Assembly: GCA_963920765.1 (NCBI GenBank)
Contig: OY987242.1
Coordinates: 16,764,002 to 16,828,001 of the forward strand
Reading direction: 5' to 3'
Length of the DNA: 64,000 bases
From: Ulota crispa
Taxonomy: Eukaryota; Streptophyta; Bryopsida; Orthotrichales; Orthotrichaceae
Shown here: positions 37,695 through 50,778 of the stretch, piece after piece
How positions within the stretch are numbered: the stretch's first letter is position 1
How the letters are laid out: each line of letters begins with the position of its first letter
The notes under the pieces: model-generated
What the model was told of the DNA's origin: nothing
Database searches by the model: none
Seen by the model: only the letters and a program-made list of their open reading frames with translations
Program-made: the position numbers and the translations under genes

Positions 37695-39977
37695 GAATGA
37701 TTCCGGAAGAAAAGTACTCATTTTCATTGGTGCGGCGTTTTTATTAATACGTGGCCAACATCATGTTGACTGCTCTGCATTAATTTGAACGGAATGGCTA
37801 TCTTGCGTGGAACGAGCGGTTTAATGGTACGAGACCACAGCCAGGCTGCCGTATGCCGGGGTACGTGCATACCGAAATCCCATGATTACTCAATAAGTTG
37901 AAGAAACTCTGCCTGGCCAGGAGTTTTTAATCATCTTTTTGAGGGTCTCAAGGCTAGCGAGAGATATGAAAACTACGTGATGGTTTACTAGCTATCCGGA
38001 TCGATGACTCGATGCTTTAAAAATGCGGCGCAATTGATTCTCTCCATTATTCTTTGAACGATTCCTCTGAAGGTACAGCCTTGAAATTTGTTTAGGGAAA
38101 TTGTTCTCAATGATTCATTGGAATAGGTACAAGAATTTATATATCAATACTGTACTGTATCTGAAAAAAGTGCGATCTCTTTGAGCTCAAATTAGAGATA
38201 CTCGTGAAGGGTACAGCTAGGGTTGAGTTGAGAATCTCATGGGTAGGGATAAGCTTAAATCTTAGCACCAAGCATTTGAAATATGACGAAGCAACAAAAC
38301 TGAATGAAACATGCATGCTGCCTTGACCTTCCTGAATACCGATCATTTTATGTATCTACAAACTCTAACTTTTTGTTGCAACCTTTTGTAATAATTTTCT
38401 TTGAAAGATTGTTTTAGTGTATATGAAGATGTTACTTCTTGTTATCTTTGCATGTACCATGCACATTCAATTGCTCCGAACATTAGTTCTAAATTTAAGT
38501 TTATGGTAAAGGTTAGCAACATGGAGTGATGGCACCATTGATCACTAAGTGCCATTAGGTGGTGTTCAGCATTCAACCAAACATTTTTGCCCACTTCAAA
38601 ACACAATAATTGGAGTCTATTAAAATAACACATGGGATATGAAAACAAGTACCAAGAAATGTTGGTCATACTTTGTACAACCTCTTGAGAGGTAAGAATC
38701 TAAATACTTGTATTTTCTGGCGGGTGAAAAATCAGGGCTTTTCCACCCTGGCCACATCGACGTATGTGCAGTAGATCGAGCTGGATTTGCCCCCGTTCAA
38801 ATTTTCCTTGCAAGGGGATGATCTGAACAGATGTCTTTGTTTACAGCAAAAGAACAATGAGCCAATAAAACTACAGAAGAAATGAAGAACCTTCAATTTC
38901 AAAACTCAATTTCAAAACTCTACCTAATCTTGGGTCAATCATGCCAAAATGAAATGCCAATTCCGATTCTCAAAGTAATAGAGTAGAAGCCCCCAAAAGC
39001 TCAAGAGGGCTCAAGGATAAAATATCACATATGTGGCCACACATGCTATATGTATATTGCATATTTTAGATCATACTTATCAATCATGAATATTCAGATT
39101 AAGTTTCATGAAAAATCAGGCCGGTTCAAGCTCACCCAATGCAGGTTGCAGCCTAACTAATTCATACTTAGCCTTCTTCCTCTGCCGGTCTTCTTCAGCT
39201 ACTAGCAACATAACAAGGCATGTGAAATTAAATCAAAAGTGATACGGCACCAGATGAAGAAAGAGAGTGATATAAAAACCAATTCAATGAATTAACAGAA
39301 TGGAATAAAAAGTATCTGTTCAACGCTACTGCGTGTTGTACAATATATTCACAAACCACATTCTGGGTTCAGCAAACAAAAATGGGTAGTATTTGTAGAC
39401 AAGTGCTTGGCACCAGTTTTACTGCCAGTAACCAATATGAGCCAAATTTGTAAAAACCTTAAAAAATACTTGGATGCTGCTGAACCTCAACAACCTCAAC
39501 AGGAGGCATTGAAATCAACTCACATTTAAGGTAAACACACCAAATCCCAAGCGGCACTCAATTCCGCACCCTACATTTGAGGGTTTCACAATACACTAAT
39601 GAACTCAAAATGGAGTAGAGAATGCCACTTGCACAAGCAAATTTTGCAACATGTTAGTTGCTAAGCTACTTTGGGAGGGTTGGGATTGGGATTGGGACCA
39701 TCAAGTGCCATTATAGGAACACATCCAAACAGTTTCAAGATTAGTCTAGAGTTGCAGATAGGGACCCTATGAGCAGTAACTTTGCCCTTTAATATAAAAT
39801 ATTCTACAATACATTTTTCCACAAACATGACGTTCCATGATAGCTTGTTGAAAGGCTAACCCTGCTAATTTTTTTCCTGAATTTTCCGAGACCTTGAAGT
39901 ACCCTAAACACTTAAACGCTCAAGTATGGGTAAGGTTACCTTATGCAATGAACAGATTGAATGGAAAAGCCAGGGAT
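37695..39977. other. Intergenic DNA between ISCA1 and the ARF-GAP gene
   Basis: The two genes converge here, so this stretch should hold both 3' UTRs. No further gene, RNA or clear inverted-repeat element was recognised. Confidence 0.4.
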
Positions 39978-42900
39978 TTAAGCCCTCGCGAGAGGGACCC
40001 ATTCAAGTGAGACTGCCAACTCCCCCCGGTCGACGTTCTGGAGCTTGAGAAGCACGTCCTGCTTGATCAATCCGTCTATGACCTCAATACTGCTATCCTT
40101 GACCAGAGCATTGTCACTTGTGGACAACCACCGGCCTATTTGCTCACACCCGAACTCTTCAAACATGCCTTCGTGCATTTGTGCAGCCAAGATGAGCGGA
40201 TTCAGGTCCACTACAGCCTCTCCCATGGAATCATCGGCTGAAAAAACGTCATAATCATACACTTCCTGTAAACAAAAAGTTCAAAACAGCACCAATTCCG
40301 ATTAGTATCTAATTAGTCCTCAGTATGTAAAAGCTCCACGCCAATATGTTTCAGCCGAACAAGAGTCGACCCGCTTCTAATGACACGTGTACTTGTTTCG
40401 AATTGTTCATGCAAAATCAGTCAAAGGATATCCTGAACGGCTACGACAAATAAAACTGGCCTTGCAATGTTGGGTTACGTTGAGCATTAGGATGTAGAGA
40501 GCCTTGGACGTCTAGCAGAGAAGAAAGAGCAGTACCATGGTTATTGAAAATTTATTGCTAAAACACAATTTTTACTGAGGGGATGTTCGCACTTGGTGTT
40601 AAGAGTTGGTGTTAAAGACTGGTAGTAGCAAAGGAAACTTAGATGTGTTTGGACACACGTTTAGACTGCATTCATACTGCTAATACCCCTCCTAACACCA
40701 AGTGTGAACATACCCTAAGACGTATGGCTCGCGTTAGTAAAAAACTGAAGGACATTTCCTGTCAAACTGGACCTTAATAGATACTTCTTACAATGAGCAC
40801 GTACCAGCTTGAGAGCCTGAGGAGGATTTGGCACAGAGAGCAGGAACTCTTCGTTCCAGACTGGGTTGAGATTTCTGTTCACTACCTTCGTTTTAACGGA
40901 CTGCAGTGAATGACAACAAGGTAGGTGAGATTCAACGGTACTGTACACTCTCTCCCACGAACAGCCACCAAATAACTTGGAAGTGACAGGTACATGATTT
41001 AGAAAAGACAGACAAAAGTGAGGTTGAAAAGCAGATAGAGTGGTCAAGTGACAGATTGGAATACCTGTGTTCCAAGGGTAACAAGAACGTAGGGATCACT
41101 AGACAAGAGGTCTTGGATAATCAAGTTCTTGCCACTTACGATTTTCACTTTCAGCGATCCCAATACTTTCGCGTTTTTAGCCTGTTGCTTCATACAGCAC
41201 ACCTCCAAATTCGTTAGAGGTCTACTTTCACAGACATACTTCAATAGACCATCAAGAACTAACTCCAGAAGACAGATAGTTATGAGGAAAGGTTAAAATC
41301 CATGTATATCAACTTTGCATAAGAGCATTTGAAATCAGAGGCAGCTGACTCAGTGAGGCCAATAGGTACACCGTGACGAGCTGCAGAAAAACTTTATACG
41401 GATGACGAAAATATAGCTGGATTGAGAATAATTACCGTGTTCGTTGAATTTGTAGCGGACAACGAGGCACCGCTTCCATGACTTGGAGCAAGAGAGGCCG
41501 AGTGGGAACTGCTAAAACTGCTCGGTGGAGTACCACGCTGACTGCGCCCAGATGAGCTGGTATCGCTAGTCAATGCATCCCTGTGCCCGGTTAAGGAATC
41601 TCTACTGCTGCTCGTTGAACCCCAGTTATTGGTTACAGAAACCCTGCTGCTTGCCAGTGAATCCCTGCTGCCCGTCATTGAAGCTCTATTGCTGGTCATT
41701 GACTTCCTGTTACTATGCTCCGGTGGACTATCGCCTTCCCCAGTGGAATGCGACCTTGTACGAGAAGTTGCTTTCATTCGCAAATTTGGTTTCAGAAACT
41801 CCTGATCCTCATACTTCCGTCTGCCCAAAGCAATGAAACGCTTTAGCCATCCAATGAATCTTGATGTACACCACAGCTAGAGAAACAGTAAGACGCAACC
41901 AACTACCTGTATCTTTGCAAAGTATCACTGCAGGTATCAATGACATAAGCTTTGAGCCAATGAAAATTGAAACAGCGCACTAGCTTGAACAGAAAGTTCA
42001 GATTCTAAACTCCAGACGTGGTTAAACATTCTTTCTAGAAATCAGCATTCGGAAACAAGTGAAGAAATAGTCACCTTATGAAGTCGGACCGTTCGTCAAC
42101 AGATGCATCTGGAGAAGGCTTTCGTGTATCAGAAGGTCTGCATTTCTCATAAACCGCGTTCGCTGATGCATTGCCGCCTACGGCCTCCATAAGCTCAACT
42201 TGCTCATCAGTCCATTCACCATTTCTCACAGAAACCACCTGCAACAGAAAGCAGAATAAATTGGGACAGGAGTGGTATAGCATTCTAAAAGGGCATCGAA
42301 GCCGAAGAAGTTTTCTATACGAAGTATCAAGGATGGTCGTGGATTTCTAAAACCCAAGGTCAATGAGCCCAATTCCCTAGCAGACTCGTTTGATCGATAT
42401 AATCTTTTATATATCCTTAGCAGGATGGCTTGCATAGCCTACCAGCCGTTCCATATTCATTACAAACCTGCAGAGCTGGCGCCTTATTACAAAACCTATT
42501 AAATATTTATGAGCACCTTAAAATCAGAATCGGAGGTCTTCATTTGCAGGGATCTTCACAGCATTGGACCTAGAGGAAGAACCATTTGATATGCAAGGTT
42601 TCTTTCTCCATTTCCTTCCTAGTACAAACTAGCCAACAAATTAGGTCTCAAAACCGATCATGAGCTAGACCAGGTCTCCAAACGCCATACATAATACTCC
42701 AATGAAAACCAATTCAAGTCTCCCATTGTGAACGGAAAAAGTTAGGTCACACAAGCACTTACCGTAGAGATGTCGCTAAGGCTGCGGTGCACCCCAGAGC
42801 ACTTGATACATAGAAACACTCCTAGAGTTGTCGATCTGCACATCAGAATGGCCATGACCACAGTCGTTGCTCTAAAAGTACGATATGCGAACTAACATAA

Positions 42901-43833
42901 ATACGATGGTTCATATAAGCTAAGATAACCTAATTCCAAATTCTAAAATCCTAAACGATGCGTACGAACTGATCGTGAGGATGCACACCATCTATACATC
43001 TGATTGTATGCTGGTTCTAGGTCATCTATCAGTAAAACCTTGAAACCTCATGACTTCTGCATACATTAGAATAAAAACACGCTAAAAGAAAACTTTCTTG
43101 AAGTCAATGTAAACTACATGATGTTTTCTTGCTTCTAACACAGAAATTTGTGTTGCATAATGCAAATTTTTGTGTTAAAAGTATGAAAACATCATGTAGT
43201 TTATGTGGACTTCAACAAAGCTTTCTTCTAGCGTGTCCAAAATGGCTCATTGTTGACAAGGTTTTTTGACAAGTATAACCATATTCAAATAACACAAGCT
43301 TATGTCCACTATACCAAATAGTGCATTTAGGTTGCCCCATAGTAATTTTCTTGACATTCCACACTATTTGAATATTTACCAAGAGTACACTAACTTTTGT
43401 CAATAATTATTGTGATAAACAATGGAGGAAACAAGTAGAGGTTGACCACTACAACAATCGCCAAAGCCAGGGAACATGGAAGCTAGAACTCTACACAAAA
43501 ACTAGGAATTACTATAAAGAGAGTTGCCCCTCCAAGTGACCAAGGATGAGTCATGAGGTAACTTTGCCAAGGTAAGGCAACCTAATTGTTAAAGCAACCT
43601 AAATGCACTATTTGGAGTAGAATCTTTAACAAGAAGATATAAAAAAACTCAGCTAACCTAATGAAAGGAACAATTCGCAGTACAAAATGTGTTTTATGTC
43701 AATGTGCTAGAAATTCTCAAAAGAAATGACGAAGAGAGAAATCAGAGACATACGCCCATTGTGGATTTGGAGCCCCGCAATCCGCACAGACGCGGTTATC
43801 CCGTTGCTGCATCAATGTCTTCAGCCTATCCAT
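39978..43833 (-). CDS. ARF-GAP zinc finger and C2 domain protein (AGD11-13/ZAC type), 7 exons
   Basis: GTPase-activating protein for ARF small GTPases with a C-terminal calcium/phospholipid-binding C2 domain; the plant ZAC/AGD12 group acts at Golgi and plasma membrane. Exons: 43833-43754, 42835-42763, 42238-42075, 41820-41436, 41181-41065, 40900-40805, 40265-39978; total 400 aa. The zinc finger is CADC-X16-CIKC across exons 1-2, followed by the arginine-finger segment GVHRSL. Exon 4 encodes a Ser/Thr/Arg linker of about 125 residues with repeated SxTxxRxS units, longer than in Arabidopsis ZAC (337 aa). The C2 domain begins LGSLKVKIVSGKNL, with DLLSSDPYV and YDYDVFSADDSMGEA supplying calcium-site aspartates. 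It ends LQNVDRGELAVSLEWVPL. The exon 5 acceptor is the least certain. Introns 1 and 6 carry small inverted-repeat elements. Confidence 0.9.
40576..40721. mobile_element. MITE-like element, family W (copy 1), in ARF-GAP intron 6
   Basis: Ends gatgttcgcacttggtgtta and its inverse taacaccaagtgtgaacata. About 146 bp. The second copy is at 56296-56664. Confidence 0.8.
43076..43235. repeat. Foldback hairpin in ARF-GAP intron 1
   Basis: Two arms of about 75 bp, inverted copies at roughly 85 percent by eye (both contain actacatgatgttttc or its inverse), around ttgcataatg. It may be a MITE or a hairpin RNA source. Confidence 0.75.
43313..43615. mobile_element. Family R MITE in ARF-GAP intron 1 (copy 3)
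   Basis: Termini ccaaatagtgcatttaggtt and inverse aacctaaatgcactatttgg. It has the best-preserved ends of the family, with a body shared with 12585-12890. Confidence 0.85.
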
Positions 43834-44539
43834 TGTCTTTGACTGTATTCGCAGTTGATCAGAAAAAAGGAATATATGCTTACAGTTCTATGTCTTCAAG
43901 TGGAGATATTTGCCGAAGTGTGATGACTCGAAGCAAAATATAAAACAAGTTCGACTGCTCGGATGTTCAAGACTGTTCAACTGAATCATTCAATGAAGTG
44001 ATACTACAGATAGAGCAAGCGCGGCATGAAAATTACACCGTGAACGACCTGAAAAATCAAAGCAGAGAAAAACCTGAATTTCTAGCTAGAGAAGACGTTT
44101 TGTTCCTTCCAGTTTTCTCGAGCTTGATGCGGTACCGATTGTTGCAACCGAGAATGAGGATAATGGAGAAGAAAAAAAGCAAAAAAGAGGCAACGGTTGT
44201 CCGAACTTGGATCAATTGAGCAGCTCCGCCATCGCCATCGCCGATTCCTTGCCACTTCTGAGAAACAGGATTCGTGAGATGATTCCATTGCTTGATAGAT
44301 CTGGTCTCCCTTCCGATCTCAGTCCAGGTCTCAATCCACGTCCTTGAACCCAAATTTCTGGACCTCGACTGTTTGGTGGTGGTCGAGATCTTGGTCATGG
44401 GTAGCTTTCACCTGTGACCAGCTTTGTTGGGTACTTTGCCTATGGGTAATCGGAACCGGAGGCCATCCAAATTAACCATGTGCAGAATGGAGAAAAATTC
44501 TAAAATCTTCCTAATGCGTAGAGTTTAGAAAGTATTTTC

Positions 44540-44735
44540 TAATTTTGGATCCAGGCCCTCTAGGGATATAATTTAACTTTTGCAAAATTGGAGGCTAGAC
44601 ATCCAAGCCAGACTCCTCTAGTCCCCAGAGAAAGGTATCCATGTGGGGTGGGGGGGGGTCCGGCTTGGCCGTCTAACCTCCGATTGTGCAAAAGTCAAAC
44701 TACGTCCTTGGAGGGCTTGGACCCAAAATCAGACA
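44540..44735. mobile_element. Palindromic MITE-like element, family Y
   Basis: Left half from aattttggatccaggccctc and right half ending gagggcttggacccaaaat are inverted copies (also acttttgcaaaattggagg). Only one copy was seen. The stretch 43834-44539 upstream of the ARF-GAP start, and 44736-46293, show no recognisable gene. Confidence 0.7.
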
Positions 44736-46293
44736 TAGCTTTTTAAGCTATGCGCGTTGTGAAGATTTCAAAACAAAATCTTAGTTTTGCACGTGGTCAA
44801 CTTGGATGGGCCTATGGTTCCAATTTTCCATGGAAAGGTATCCTAACTTTGGGCGAGTTTAAGTTGCTAGACAACACAAACAAATGGACAAATCGGACCA
44901 AATGGGCGGATGGACATATCTGCTCTTGTTTTTTAGGGTATTTTAAGGGATTTTGATCTAAAGGGGAAGAATCAAATCACGGTTTTTCATTTTTATTGCA
45001 TGATATGGTTTTGAATCCACATTTTGATTTCATGTTAACAACAATGAGTATCACCAACATGTACAAAGTAAGTTTATTTCATCATTTTTTTCATTTTTAT
45101 GAAGTCAACTATGAGTTGACTATATTGGACAAACATGAGCTCAATTGGACACTTCAGGCGGACTGGCAACCAAATGGACATACGATCCAATGTAACAACC
45201 ATGCCTATGACCGTGGTTGAAATTGATCAAAGTAAAAGACTTCCACCCCTCTATTTTAGGGTTTCAGTCCTAGACAGTTTTATGTTTATATTCATAGAGG
45301 TTTACTCATGTAAGCGCATGTATCACACCAAGTAAGCACTCTTATTTGAAGTTCTATGCTTTGTAATATGTAAGAAGGCTTCTTGGAATAAAGTGGTGCA
45401 TTGTAGTGCGGTACTCAAGTTTCTTTTGTCTTTTTTTTATTCTATCTTTTTTTATTTTTTTATTTGTTAATGTTCTTCCTTTCTACCACATTATGCCAAA
45501 GCTACACTACAGTTTTTATTAATGTTATTATTATTATTACAAAAAAAGATTAGGAAAAAATTGTGTCACAAGTGTACCGCAATGGTACACAAGTAATGTA
45601 ATGTCCATGTAATCACTTATATGAAATAAAATGAATTGAAATTTCAACTCTAAAAGAAATGGATGCTTAGGTAGACCAAAGTTGGTCTACCCAGAAATAC
45701 AGTGACTCACAAAATTGTCTCAATGTTTGCTTCAATGCCAAGTTTTTTTGGATATCTCCACTATATAGTGCCAGAATATAATTGGCATTTTATCCTCAGC
45801 TTTTTAGCATGCAATCATGATCAAGTATACCAAATTTCAGTTACTCATACACTAGCGGTTTGGGTCTGGAAACTGGCTACTCTTGTGCCACTCCCTATCT
45901 CCAAAATTTTGCATTCCTTTTCTTCCGATGGATCCTCCCAACCTTGATGCAATTGTTATTGCAAATCTAGGCTTAGGAGAAGATACTTGCAAGCACTTGC
46001 AAGAGGTTGCCAAGAAGTTGCAAGCTACTGCAAGCAACATGTCATTCCAGCACAAACGTTATAATAGAAATCCCAAGACATTGGAAAACAAGCAAATTTG
46101 TTGTTTTAGGAGGTTGTTCATTATGGATCCATCTCTTAGTTATGTGTTACCATGGTTGCATTGGAGCCCTAAGAGTACCTCATTCTCCCAAGCAATTGGT
46201 CCTTACCAAGAAAAATGAAGTTACAATCCCATTCCCTATCTTAGGTTGATGATGCTCTAACCAAGGGAAACTTATCAAAAATGGATGAATATG

Positions 46294-46700
46294 TAAGGTA
46301 GGAGGGTTGTAAACCAACCATCTAAGGGCTTATCCCCCTTTTTCAGGTTCTTCCGTGGATGGGAGGATTTTGAGATCATTTTTTGGACAAAGAGAAAGAG
46401 ATGCGGAATGTAACACAAGTCAATTCATATTTTTTGAAGCATTTTTGAGTTACTTATGAATTTTCAAAGGGCATGTGTCATAGGTCTCTATTTATGAACC
46501 TAGACCTTTCAAAAACTGTTCACTTGCAAGTTGTGAAGAAATTTGGGGAATCAAGGAAGATGATTGGCTCTTACAACTTTTCTCCCATGCATTCAATGAC
46601 TGTAAGTGAATGATTTTAAAACCAACTCATGTTCATTTTGATGTGGAGCATACATGAGCGGTTCAAAATGATCGCACGCAATATGAGCCTCCTCCCTTAA
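46294..46700. mobile_element. MITE-like element, family X (copy 2)
   Basis: Left taaggtaggagggttgtaaa then ccaaccatctaa, as in the copy at 36032; right end cctcctcccttaa with aatgatcgcacg-type body. The ends are diverged. Confidence 0.55.
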
Positions 46701-47039
46701 GATTTGAAAACCGGAAATTTGGTGAGAAGAAAACGAGGCGAAACCCTTTTAATGTTAAATCTCTTTTAGAGGCGAGCCTCAAATTAAGGGTAAAAGGACT
46801 CAGGGTTTAGGATGGAAGCGTGAATCCAGGCAAGTGGAATTGACGAGGTCCCAGCGTGAGCCGAAAACAATCACATGGCAAGGCGCAGGTTCTGCATGGA
46901 ACAGTCGTCCCTGCGCAGACAAGACGTGTGTTCCGTCGTGCTCATCATGGGCTGAACGACTGCACTCCACAAGCCCCACTTGCTGGTGCGAATTTTGTGA
47001 CTTAGCTGCTCCCCATTTTGTGCCAGCTTTTTATGATTG

Positions 47040-48492
47040 GTCCGCCATCTCTTCTCCCTCGCAGCGCTCTACTTCGGAGTGGGCGTGGATCTGACCCTGC
47101 GCAACTGGTGCGCGCTCGGAGGGCAATTCTGCGAGGGCTTGATTTCGGGACCATTCTGCTGGTGTCACTCGAGGCAGAGCTCTTCGTCCCGTTTTCCGTC
47201 TACGCCGCTTGAATCTGCTCGCTCGGGGCCTGGACGCGATCAATCGCGGGGGAGGATGATCGCGTCACCCCCTCGGTCGTTCCGCCAGCTCCGGTCGGTG
47301 AGTGTCGTCGTGCATGCGTAGTGGATCCTTTTTGATACCCTAGGGCTGGAGTTTCAGAGGCGCAGGATCGCGGGGTTGTTTTTTGTCGGTCTCCGGGGAG
47401 AGGGTTGGGACGGAAGAGTGCATGGTGTCGCGAAGGCGGTGTTCCTGGCGGGACACGCGAATCGCGGGCTTGGGGAGCGACTGATGCCGGTGCGGATCGT
47501 GAGGAGTCTCGGGCGTGAACCCTACCTCGTGCGCCATTAGGTTGGTAGAGTGGACACGGGCGAGGGAGAGCGTGGGTGATTGATTGGGGCGCGGGAGAGG
47601 GCGGGATGTTTTCGCTGCTGTACGGGCTGTGGAAGTACTTGTTCAGCAAAGCGGAGTTCCACGTGCTGATTCTGGGGATCGACAAGGCCGGGAAGACGAC
47701 GCTGCTGGAGAAGCTGAAGACGCTCTACTCGGACGTGGAGGGGCTGCCGCCGGACCGGATCGTGCCGACGGTGGGGCTGAACATCGGGCGGGTGGAGGCG
47801 CACAAGGCGAAGCTCATCTTCTGGGATCTGGGCGGGCAATTAGGGCTGCGGGTGATTTGGGAGAAGTACTACGACGAGGCGCACGCGGTGGTGTTCGTGG
47901 TGGACTCCGCCAGCAAGGCGCGCTTGGAGGACAGCAAGGCGGCGCTGGACAAGGTGATTCACCACCCGGACTTGCACGGCGCTCCCGTGCTGGTGCTGGC
48001 CAACAAGCAGGACCTGGCGGAGGCGGCGACCCCGGAGGAGCTGGCGCGGTTCCTGGGGCTCCAGGAGCAGAAGAGCCTCCAGTCGAGGGTGCAGGGCATT
48101 TCTGCGCACGAGGGGTCGGGCATCCAGGCGGGCGTGCTGTGGCTCGTCGAGGCCATGCAGCACAACAAGCGCACCGAGCAGCTCAAGCGCCACGCGGATG
48201 CGGCGGTGTCGTTCTAATCCCACAACCCATGGATCCCCAATCCTCCTCCCCGTCCAGGTATCACAAGGTCGACCATTCCCTTGGCTCAAGCATCGAGTCA
48301 CGTGGCATCATTCCGGCGAGAACCATGGGCACAAAGAGCAGACCTGGCAGTCCAGCTCGGTGGCGGAGACACTCAGCTCTAGAGATGCCGGTCGAGAACT
48401 CTTCTTGCAATACTGGCCCATTTCAGATTCACAAACAAAGCCAACATGACGCTAGTGAGAAAACAACCACCCGCAGCATGTACCATGCTTAG
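47040..48492 (+). repeat. Inverted segmental duplication, copy 2 (contains ARFRP1 gene)
   Basis: Inverted partner of 15720-17201. The duplicated part upstream of the start codon is about 565 bp and includes a region open in several frames, which I do not call a gene. The stretch 48493-49864 downstream holds no recognised gene. Confidence 0.9.
47606..48217 (+). CDS. ARFRP1: ARFRP1/ARL3-type small GTPase, intronless, copy 2
   Basis: Same 203-aa ARF-like GTPase as the gene at 15986-16597, in opposite orientation about 31 kb away. All GTP-binding motifs are intact (GIDKAGKTT, WDLGGQ, NKQD, SAHEG). It differs from copy 1 by two residues (HADAAVSF at the C-terminus in place of HAESAVSF) and by two silent changes elsewhere plus one silent change in the His codon. 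The leader lacks the expanded CGGGG run. Both copies look functional. The GC-rich, third-position-G/C coding style differs from the multi-exon genes nearby. Confidence 0.92.
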   Translation: MFSLLYGLWKYLFSKAEFHVLILGIDKAGKTTLLEKLKTLYSDVEGLPPDRIVPTVGLNIGRVEAHKAKLIFWDLGGQLGLRVIWEKYYDEAHAVVFVVDSASKARLEDSKAALDKVIHHPDLHGAPVLVLANKQDLAEAATPEELARFLGLQEQKSLQSRVQGISAHEGSGIQAGVLWLVEAMQHNKRTEQLKRHADAAVSF

Positions 48493-49864
48493 TAACCATC
48501 ACTACTACAGGTTGAACGAACACCAAAATCCGGTCTCCCAGTCAAAAATCTCTCGTATTCTTTGGAATTGGGATCCTCTATATTCCCACATGACTTTGTA
48601 AGTATTCTAAATTCAGAGGCTGGCATCTATTGAAGCGTCCCGTTTCTTCTCTCGCGGAGTCTGCTATATTACACCGTTGCAAGTCTGTTTGCCTCTGTTT
48701 ACGAAGCATTTAGGTCACTTCATTTTTAGGTCAGATAGGTGAATACTCTTTGTCTATGCTGAGGCAGTCAGTATGCATATCCCTGATACGATAATGCACT
48801 TCCGTTCGTTATTTTCTCTTTTGAGATTTGTGAAAACCATGGAAATTTGAGCTTAATGGAGACAAGGATAGCCTTTTGGAAGATTGCAAACGATATATTT
48901 ACCATAGCGAAGCGCAGGTATTTATTGCTCAAAATCTGCTTCTTTATGATTCCGGGACTGCTGATCCAGGCTTGTGACTCTAGGAAGGAATCTACATTGA
49001 AGTGCCAGTCTTTTGCTGTTGTTCCTTCTTATCTGTTCCTGCAGGTTTGAGGATTAGTGTTGCACGAGCCTGCATGTTTTTTAACTGATCTGCTGAAGTG
49101 TATGATGAAGATTAGAGTCTTTACCGGCATTTCTAATGTTTTGCGGAGGTTTGATGAGTATTGGCGACACTCTTTTTTAGAATGATTGAAATTAGGGAAC
49201 TTGCAGTATGGTTTTTGTCAAAGAGGTTCAATGACTTGTACTCAATGGTTTGAAACGTACACAAATGTCTAGAAACTGGGAACTTCGAGGTTGAATAGCC
49301 ATCAAATTTGGAGTTCTCAAGTGTGGAAAAGACGATATAGTTTGAAGAAGTATTTTGCATATTTGGAACGGTACTGGTGTTCGGTAGTTTTATGTACCCT
49401 CGTGCCTGCCATTTAGTATTGTGATCGAGCTCCTTTGATATTTTCTACAAGTTTGAACCAGTTGAATTTTCTGTACATGTTCCATTGCCATGGTACTGAA
49501 ATATTCAACGTAACTTATCCCTGAACAAAACTTGATACATATCACACGTGCATTTCCGGCCGGGGTGAACTGACTCCCTCATTGCCCCCTGTACAGTACA
49601 ATCCTTTTTTTTGGGCTCCGTAACTTCACAATTCATCAGGCAAGGGTTAAAGTAAGATCACTATTTTGGTGTTGTCCATTTGTACCCTTCTCTGGTATTC
49701 TGGACTAAATTAGGATATCTGAATTCAAATTTCAAAATTCAAATCTCCTAGTGATGAACTTCCTTACGATCTGACAATTTTTGGAATGCGAAAAAGCTCC
49801 AATCTGAAATTTTTAGAAATGTGAAAAAGCGAAATTTTTGCACCTCAGTAAGTTCCCACTACCT

Positions 49865-50778
49865 TTAACCCCTAAAGGACCATGCCCTTTTTTCTGTGAA
49901 AATCACTAAAAATTGTTACTTCTAGGAGGTTGAGTAAAAAGGGATTTTTGTTTTGTTTTTGGGAAATCCAACCATAGGATCTTGCCCCAAACTAGAAGAG
50001 GTACTCATGGGAAAAAATCCTGCTCATTCCGGATGAAGAGGAGTGAGATATTTACATCTAAAGTGAAAAACAAAGTTTTTTTCCATGCTGCCCAAAAATT
50101 TCAAAAGCCTTTGACCACTCATATAGCAAAAAAGTTGCTCTACCCAAAGTTGTGCTTTTTTTTTTCCATGTAGAAGATCAAGTTGAGTATGTGTGGGAGA
50201 ATTTTCAAATCAATTGGAACTATACAACACATGGGAAAAATCAATAAGTAAAAACTAAATTGTTAAGACTTTAATTATTGAAATGAAAAATGCAAATCCC
50301 AATGGTTATAATGTTGTGATAAACAACCTACTTCTTTTTATTTATTTGTTTTCCAAAATATTGAAAATTGAGTAAAATAAAAGACTTCAGAGTTTATTTT
50401 AGAGTAGAGAATCCGTAACTACCCACAAACAGAAACTCCTCATAACTTTCATGTCATTGATTGAAATGAACAATTTAGAGCTTCTCACCAATAAAAAAAA
50501 TCTAAAGAACCAATTTCAATTTTTAATTTTAAAAAAATGTAAATTTTAAAGAATTTTTTGGGCTGCCTGGGCAAGCAGTCATCCCCAAATTTTCAAAAAT
50601 TCATGCATAACTTCTTCATCAAATGTCTAAATGAAGAAAAAATTAGATGCCCTCATAGATTTTTGAATTCCTCACCTTTAATAAAAGTTTCAAAAAATCA
50701 CACAAAATAATTTAACCATAGGTACATGCCCAAAGTCCAACCTGTCCCCCAAAGGGACAATGGTCCTTTAGGGGTTAA
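49865..50778. mobile_element. TTAA-ended element T11
   Basis: Left TTAACCCCTAAAGGACCATG and right ggtcctttaggggttaa form a strong terminal inverted repeat. 914 bp, AT-rich body, no coding capacity. Confidence 0.85.

Noticed and set aside
44057..44398. 113-codon minus-strand frame upstream of the ARF-GAP gene
   Set aside because: No recognisable domain; position fits a 5' leader or upstream region, and no in-frame link to exon 1 is evident.
46834..47212. Open frames in the duplicated upstream part of the ARFRP1 blocks
   Set aside because: Frames differ between the two copies because of small insertions or deletions; more likely a GC-rich promoter and leader.
47537..48301. Antisense frames of 100-153 codons over ARFRP1
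   Set aside because: Shadows of GC-rich coding sequence, mirrored in both copies.
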